From the NCBI GenBank assembly GCA_015056255.1, contig SVGP01000014.1, positions 1 through 64,000 on the forward strand: 64,000 bases of DNA. Reading direction: 5' to 3'. This document shows positions 60,390 through 64,000 of the stretch, in pieces. Source of the stretch: Clostridiales bacterium (GTDB lineage Bacteria > Bacillota > Clostridia > Christensenellales > Aristaeellaceae). A program made the translations under genes and the position numbers. Positions within the stretch are counted from its first letter, which is position 1; the number at the start of each line of letters is the position of its first letter. A model generated the notes under the pieces. That model did no database searches. It saw only the letters and a program-made list of their open reading frames with translations, and was not told where the DNA came from.

Positions 60390-60419
60390 GCGGCGCGGCG
60401 CATACGCCGCGCCGCTTTT
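60390..60419 (+). terminator. Terminator between tig and clpP
   Basis: An 11-bp perfect GC stem (GCGGCGCGGCG and complement) with a CATA loop and TTTT. Being between tig and clpP it may only partly end transcription, letting tig be made in excess. Confidence 0.75.
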
Positions 60420-60462
60420 GGACATAATAACAAAAATACTTTATAAACAGGAGGTGCATCCG

Positions 60463-61047
60463 ATGTATCTGGTGCCTACCGTAATTGAAAAAAACGAAAT
60501 GGGAGAACGCGCATACGATATTTATTCGCGCCTTTTGAAGGATCGCATCATTTTTTTAAGCGGCCCGATCGATGACAGCGTTGCAAACGCGGTCGTTGCG
60601 CAGATGCTGTTCCTTGAAATGGAAAACCCGGATCAGGACATCATGCTCTATATCAATTCGCCCGGCGGCTCCATCACCTCCGGCATGGCGATTTACGACA
60701 CCATGAAATATTTAAAGTGCGAGGTTTCCACCCTCTGCATCGGCATGGCTGCAAGTATGGCTGCGTTCCTGCTTGCCGCAGGCGCAAAGGGCAAGCGCAA
60801 GGCGCTTCCGAATTCTGAGGTTATGATTCACCAGCCCCTTGGCGGCGCGGAAGGCCAGGCCACCGATATCCTGATTCACGCCGAGCACATTATCCGCATC
60901 AAGAAAAAGATGAACGAGGAGCTTTCCAAAAACACCGGAAAACCCCTTGAGGATGTCGAAAGAGACGTTGAGCGCGACCACTACATGACCGCTGAGCAGG
61001 CGCTTTCCTACGGCATCATCGACGAAATCATTCCCCCGAGGAGATAA
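60463..61047 (+). CDS. clpP: ATP-dependent Clp protease proteolytic subunit
   Basis: The catalytic Ser is in [15 protein letters not shown], His in [15 protein letters not shown] and Asp in the later DVERDHYM region; [12 protein letters not shown] is the oxyanion strand. Of 194 residues, normal. GGAGGTG precedes the ATG, giving MYLVPTVIE as N-terminus. clpX follows after 3 bases. Confidence 0.97.
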   Translation: MYLVPTVIEKNEMGERAYDIYSRLLKDRIIFLSGPIDDSVANAVVAQMLFLEMENPDQDIMLYINSPGGSITSGMAIYDTMKYLKCEVSTLCIGMAASMAAFLLAAGAKGKRKALPNSEVMIHQPLGGAEGQATDILIHAEHIIRIKKKMNEELSKNTGKPLEDVERDVERDHYMTAEQALSYGIIDEIIPPRR

Positions 61048-61050
61048 TCA

Positions 61051-62364
61051 ATGGCAGGCAGAGAAGATTTTGAAAAGACCGTCCGCTGTTCATTCTGCGG
61101 AAAGCCCCGCGATCAGGTTCGCCGCCTGATTGCCGGTCCCGGCGTATACATCTGCGACGAATGCGTGCTGCTTTGTCAGGAAATCGTATCCGACGACGTT
61201 GAGGCCATTCAGGACCGCGGCGAAATCACCATCAAAAAGCCCGCGGAAATCAAGGCAGTACTCGACCAGTATGTCGTCGGCCAGGACGAGGCGAAAAAGG
61301 CTTTGTGCGTGGCGGTTTACAACCACTATAAGCGCATCAAATACCAGGGCAAGAAAAACGACGTCGAGCTTCAAAAGTCCAATATCGTGATGCTCGGCCC
61401 GACCGGCTGCGGCAAAACCTATCTTGCCCAGACGCTTGCGAAGATTTTGAACGTGCCCTTTGCTATCGGCGACGCAACCAGCCTGACCGAGGCCGGATAC
61501 GTGGGCGAAGATGTTGAAAATGTGCTTTTGCGCCTCATTCAGAACGCCGATTACGATGTTGAGCTTGCGCAGAGGGGCATCATCTACATCGACGAAATCG
61601 ATAAAATCGCGCGAAAGAGCGAAAACCGCTCCATTACAAGAGACGTAAGCGGCGAAGGCGTTCAGCAGGCTTTGCTTAAGATGCTCGAAGGCACCGTCGC
61701 CTCCGTTCCCCCGCAGGGCGGACGCAAGCACCCGCATCAGGAGTTCATCCAGATCGATACCACGAACATCCTCTTCATCTGCGGCGGCGCGTTCGAAGGC
61801 ATCGAAAGAATCGTCGAAAACCGCATCGGCAAAAAGACGATGGGCTTCGGCGCGGAAATCAAGGGCCAGATGGAAAAGGCAAGCGAAAATACGCTTAAAA
61901 ACCTCGAGCCCGAGGATCTTCTGAAATTCGGCCTGATCCCGGAATTCATCGGACGACTCCCCGTCATGGTCACGCTTTCAAAGCTCGACGAGGAAGCGCT
62001 GGTCAAGATTCTGACTGAGCCCAAAAACGCGCTCGTCAGACAGTATGCAAAGCTTCTTTCGATGGATAAGGTTGATCTTGAATTCACGCCCGATGCGCTT
62101 AAGAAGATCGCGAAAAAAGCCCTCGAAAGAAAAAGCGGCGCGCGCGGCTTAAGAGCAATCATCGAAGACGTGATGCAGGACACCATGTTCGACCTGCCCG
62201 GCATGCCGGACGTAGCAAAATGCATCATCACCGAGGAAGCGGTGGACAAAAAAGCCGTTCCCACTCTTGTCATGAAGGAAGCCGCCCTTACCGCGCCCAA
62301 AAAGCGCAAGACCACTAAAAAAGCAAAGACGGAAGAAGAGCTTCTTCCTGAGGCTAACGCATAA
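61051..62364 (+). CDS. clpX: ATP-dependent Clp protease ATP-binding subunit ClpX
   Basis: The N-terminal C4 zinc finger ([27 protein letters not shown]) binds substrates. The AAA+ part has Walker A GPTGCGKT, Walker [12 protein letters not shown], and a pore and sensor region GFGAEIKG. The C-terminus has a Lys/Thr-rich tail (about 415-437). Of 437 residues. It forms the ClpXP protease with the preceding gene. Confidence 0.97.
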   Translation: MAGREDFEKTVRCSFCGKPRDQVRRLIAGPGVYICDECVLLCQEIVSDDVEAIQDRGEITIKKPAEIKAVLDQYVVGQDEAKKALCVAVYNHYKRIKYQGKKNDVELQKSNIVMLGPTGCGKTYLAQTLAKILNVPFAIGDATSLTEAGYVGEDVENVLLRLIQNADYDVELAQRGIIYIDEIDKIARKSENRSITRDVSGEGVQQALLKMLEGTVASVPPQGGRKHPHQEFIQIDTTNILFICGGAFEGIERIVENRIGKKTMGFGAEIKGQMEKASENTLKNLEPEDLLKFGLIPEFIGRLPVMVTLSKLDEEALVKILTEPKNALVRQYAKLLSMDKVDLEFTPDALKKIAKKALERKSGARGLRAIIEDVMQDTMFDLPGMPDVAKCIITEEAVDKKAVPTLVMKEAALTAPKKRKTTKKAKTEEELLPEANA

Positions 62365-62371
62365 AACCAAG

Positions 62372-62407
62372 GGGGCTGTTGCAGAAGAAAAAATCTGCAA
62401 CAGCCCC
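62372..62407. repeat. GGCTGTTGCAGA-type hairpin, copy 3
   Basis: GGGGCTGTTGCAGA and TCTGCAACAGCCCC pair perfectly around an A-rich loop, 7 bases after the clpX stop; it may serve as terminator. Confidence 0.75.
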
Positions 62408-62421
62408 GTTATATTATATTA

Positions 62422-62502
62422 GCGCAGGCGTTAGGTGCACGCCCCTACATCATAGATATAGTTTAATTACCATATGTAGGGGCGATCACCTAACGCCCGC
62501 GC
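62422..62502. repeat. MITE-like bipartite palindromic repeat, copy C
   Basis: GCGCAGGCGTTAGGTGCACGCCCCTAC and its facing partner GTAGGGGCGATCACCTAACGCCCGCGC flank about 27 bases. The outer halves complement each other (TTAGGTG with CACCTAA), so the whole can fold as one long hairpin. Confidence 0.8.
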
Positions 62503-62511
62503 ATTTGTTAT

Positions 62512-63096
62512 CTACAGAAAACTCGTAATAAAAATCTCAAGCCCGATGAAAATCAATATGCCCCCGCCGAGGATACCGGCTTTACCGGAAAGCTTTGTCC
62601 CGGCGCGCTTTCCGATTTCAAGGCCCATAAAGCAAATGGCGTATGTAACAAGGCCGATGACAAGGCAGGCAAGAAAAGCCTGTGGGAAGCTGTATTCGGC
62701 GATTGTGAAGCCTACAGACAAGGCGTCGATGGAAGTAGCCACGCCCTGAACCATTAAAAGCTTCAGGGAAACGTCCTTCTTTTCGGCTTCCTCTTCCTTA
62801 TTTTTAATGCCCTCATACAGCATTTTTCCGCCGATGTAGCCAAGAAGCGCAAGCGCGATAAACGGAATCAACTTTTCAAACGCGCGGAAATGATGCGCAA
62901 TCGTGGAAACGCAGATCCAGCCGATCAAAGGCATAGCGAACTGGAAAAACGCAAACACGCCCGCAACGGTAAGCATGCGCTTTGTCTTCATATTGGGCTC
63001 GTTGAGGCCGTCGGCCAGGGATGCGGAAAAAGCGTCCATCGCAAGGCCTGCGCCCAAGAGAATGCTTTCAAAAAAGAAGCGAAAACCAATATGCAT
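62512..63096 (-). CDS. mntP: Manganese efflux pump MntP
   Basis: The 194 residues have six membrane helices with the paired motifs AMDAFSASLADG and TSIDALSVGFTIAE, the DUF204 duplicated half-domains with conserved Asp. GGAGG precedes this ATG; upstream in-frame codons lie in the riboswitch. MntP exports Mn(II). Control by a manganese riboswitch supports the call. Confidence 0.95.
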   Translation of the reverse strand: MHIGFRFFFESILLGAGLAMDAFSASLADGLNEPNMKTKRMLTVAGVFAFFQFAMPLIGWICVSTIAHHFRAFEKLIPFIALALLGYIGGKMLYEGIKNKEEEAEKKDVSLKLLMVQGVATSIDALSVGFTIAEYSFPQAFLACLVIGLVTYAICFMGLEIGKRAGTKLSGKAGILGGGILIFIGLEIFITSFL

Positions 63097-63109
63097 CGAT
63101 ACGATTCCT

Positions 63110-63148
63110 CCATAAAAAAATCCGGCTATGGCGCAAAACCACATCCGG
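63110..63148 (-). terminator. Riboswitch-linked terminator before mntP
   Basis: On the minus strand CCGGATGTGG and CCATAGCCGG pair (three central mismatches) and lead into ATTTTTTT, directly before the mntP ribosome site. Confidence 0.75.
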
Positions 63149-63292
63149 TCGTCTTTATCTTCGTGATAAGGGCAGACTCTATGCGTTTATTCGCCATAAA
63201 GCATGAGTCTCGCGATTGAAAACAAGCCAGGCTTCCTGCCAGTATGTTGACTTGCTACGCATATTGTACGCGCCCGCTACTCCCTCGATGAA
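63149..63292 (-). promoter_or_regulatory. yybP-ykoY manganese riboswitch
   Basis: The minus strand carries the aptamer marks in order: GAGGGAGTAGCGGG at the 5' side, GCAAGTCAACATACTGGCAGG, AGCCTGGCTTG, and CGAGACTCATGC before the closing AGAGTCTGCCC. It precedes a terminator and then mntP, the common target. High Mn(II) should disrupt the terminator and turn export on. Confidence 0.85.
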
Positions 63293-63293
63293 A

Positions 63294-63323
63294 ATCGTAG
63301 CACATGTATGGGCGGTTAGTCAA
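63294..63323 (-). promoter_or_regulatory. Promoter of the riboswitch-mntP unit
   Basis: TTGACT (63323-63318) and TACGAT (63299-63294) are 18 bases apart on the minus strand, a few bases upstream of the aptamer. Confidence 0.6.
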
Positions 63324-63379
63324 CATAAATTGCCATTTCTTTTTCGTTAACCCCTTTTCACTAAACTTTACTAAACACA

Positions 63380-63408
63380 TTGTTAACAGGCGCGGCTTAT
63401 GTTATAAT
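63380..63408 (+). promoter_or_regulatory. Promoter of the cellobiose phosphorylase gene
   Basis: TTGTTA and TATAAT with a 17-base spacer. Just upstream, ACTAAACTTTACTAAACAC contains a near-palindrome (TTTACTAAA) and a direct repeat that could be a LacI-type operator. Confidence 0.6.
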
Positions 63409-63442
63409 AAAATCAAAATATACTGGCAGGAGGGAAAGATAT

Positions 63443-64000
63443 ATGAAATTCGGCTATTTTGACGACAAAGCGCGCGAATATGTGATTGAAACGCCGCGCA
63501 CGCCTTATCCGTGGATCAATTATCTGGGCTGTGAAAAATTCTTCGGCATTATTTCAAATACTGCAGGCGGCTACTGCTTCTATCGCGATGCACGCCTTCG
63601 CCGCGTGACCCGCTACCGCTACAACAATATGCCCGTGGACAATGGCGGAAGATATTTCTACATCAAAGACGAAGACACGATCTGGAACCCCGGCTGGAAG
63701 CCCGTAAAAACGGAGCTTGATGCGTATTCCTGCCGCCACGGCATGGGCTACACGATCATAAACGGCAAGAAAAACGGCCTCTCCGCCACCCAGCTCGCCT
63801 TTGTTCCGATGGGCAAAAACGCAGAGGTGCACCAGATCACGCTCAAAAACGAATCGGACAAGGAAAAGGATATCATCCTCACCTCCTTTGTGGAATTCTG
63901 CCTGTGGGACGCAAACGACGACAGCCAGAATTTCCAGCGCAATTTCTCAACCGGCGAAGTTGAAATCGAGGGCAGCACCATTTACCACAAAACTGAATTC
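63443..64000 (+). CDS. Cellobiose phosphorylase, glycoside hydrolase family 94 (N-terminal part)
   Basis: The gene runs off the right edge after 186 codons. The N-terminal beta-sandwich is typical of GH94 cellobiose phosphorylase: [74 protein letters not shown] and [14 protein letters not shown]. The enzyme splits cellobiose with phosphate in the cytosol. AGGAGGG precedes the ATG. The catalytic domain lies outside the window, so cellobiose versus related disaccharide specificity rests on N-terminal similarity. Confidence 0.92.
   Translation, partial: MKFGYFDDKAREYVIETPRTPYPWINYLGCEKFFGIISNTAGGYCFYRDARLRRVTRYRYNNMPVDNGGRYFYIKDEDTIWNPGWKPVKTELDAYSCRHGMGYTIINGKKNGLSATQLAFVPMGKNAEVHQITLKNESDKEKDIILTSFVEFCLWDANDDSQNFQRNFSTGEVEIEGSTIYHKTEF

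Noticed and set aside
1-64000. tRNA, rRNA, SRP RNA or tmRNA genes
   Set aside because: By eye I found no cloverleaf with a GTTCRANYC-type arm or conserved rRNA segment; a covariance-model scan would be decisive.

Overview
The window looks like a chromosomal segment of an anaerobic, fermentative member of the Bacillota, class Clostridia, probably a gut lineage. The evidence is the gene set: YlxM-Ffh, KhpA, TelA/XpaC, a Gx-type transporter, NusG-domain-II and Rnf proteins, a yybP-ykoY manganese riboswitch, AGGAGG ribosome binding sites, and GH38 and GH94 glycan enzymes. Genus cannot be read from sequence alone. The chromosomal origin lies inside the window: dnaA (30.5-31.8 kb) is flanked on both sides by DnaA boxes, and an AT-rich element with TAG-type trinucleotide repeats sits between dnaA and dnaN. 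Most genes left of the origin run leftward and most to its right run rightward, so transcription mostly follows replication.

Left arm. 0.2-5.1 kb holds guaA with a shrunken glutaminase half, then an XpaC-TelA-LemA-like-TPM membrane-stress operon. 5.4-9.7 kb holds exonuclease III, a pair of exported trypsin-fold proteins (one with its active site destroyed, one intact) and a flavodoxin-like reductase. 9.9-18.6 kb is one leftward operon with every step from DAHP to prephenate plus the Phe and Tyr branches: DAHP synthase, tyrA, aroB, aroA, aroC, pheA, an aroE-aroK fusion and aroQ. A Phe/Tyr-rich leader peptide and attenuator precede it. 18.7-24.7 kb has a LonB-like ATPase without a protease domain, two aldo/keto reductases, a D-cysteine-desulfhydrase-like enzyme, and a CcdA/TlpA thiol-redox set. 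24.7-31.8 kb has ylxM-ffh-rpsP-khpA, then dnaA-dnaN-mnmE and a RadC-like gene whose metallopeptidase motif is gone.

Right arm. 32.1-45.7 kb carries asnA, ychF, a U32 peptidase, an alpha-mannosidase, dapF, a DUF1016 nuclease-like protein, small redox and methyltransferase genes, a sugar isomerase and oxidoreductase, and rplJ-rplL behind an L10 leader. 45.9-48.4 kb is a patchy accessory stretch bounded by a broken and an intact copy of one MazG-like gene. 48.7-51.0 kb has a second, heavily degenerated GMP-synthase-like protein and a metallo-beta-lactamase-fold protein. 51.3-57.6 kb is a flavin/electron-transfer operon (NusG II, Gx, repeat lipoprotein, ApbE, RnfC, RnfD, RnfG, a small membrane protein) with no RnfA, RnfB or RnfE. 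The window ends with a homocysteine methyltransferase, tig-clpP-clpX, a riboswitch-controlled manganese exporter and the start of a cellobiose phosphorylase.

Two themes stand out. First, at least five proteins keep a well-known fold but have lost catalytic parts (GuaA, the GuaA paralogue, one trypsin-fold protein, the LonB-like ATPase and RadC). Second, intergenic gaps are seeded with small palindromic repeats of at least three families, some with compensatory changes between copies. I found no rRNA, tRNA, CRISPR array, prophage or complete insertion sequence.
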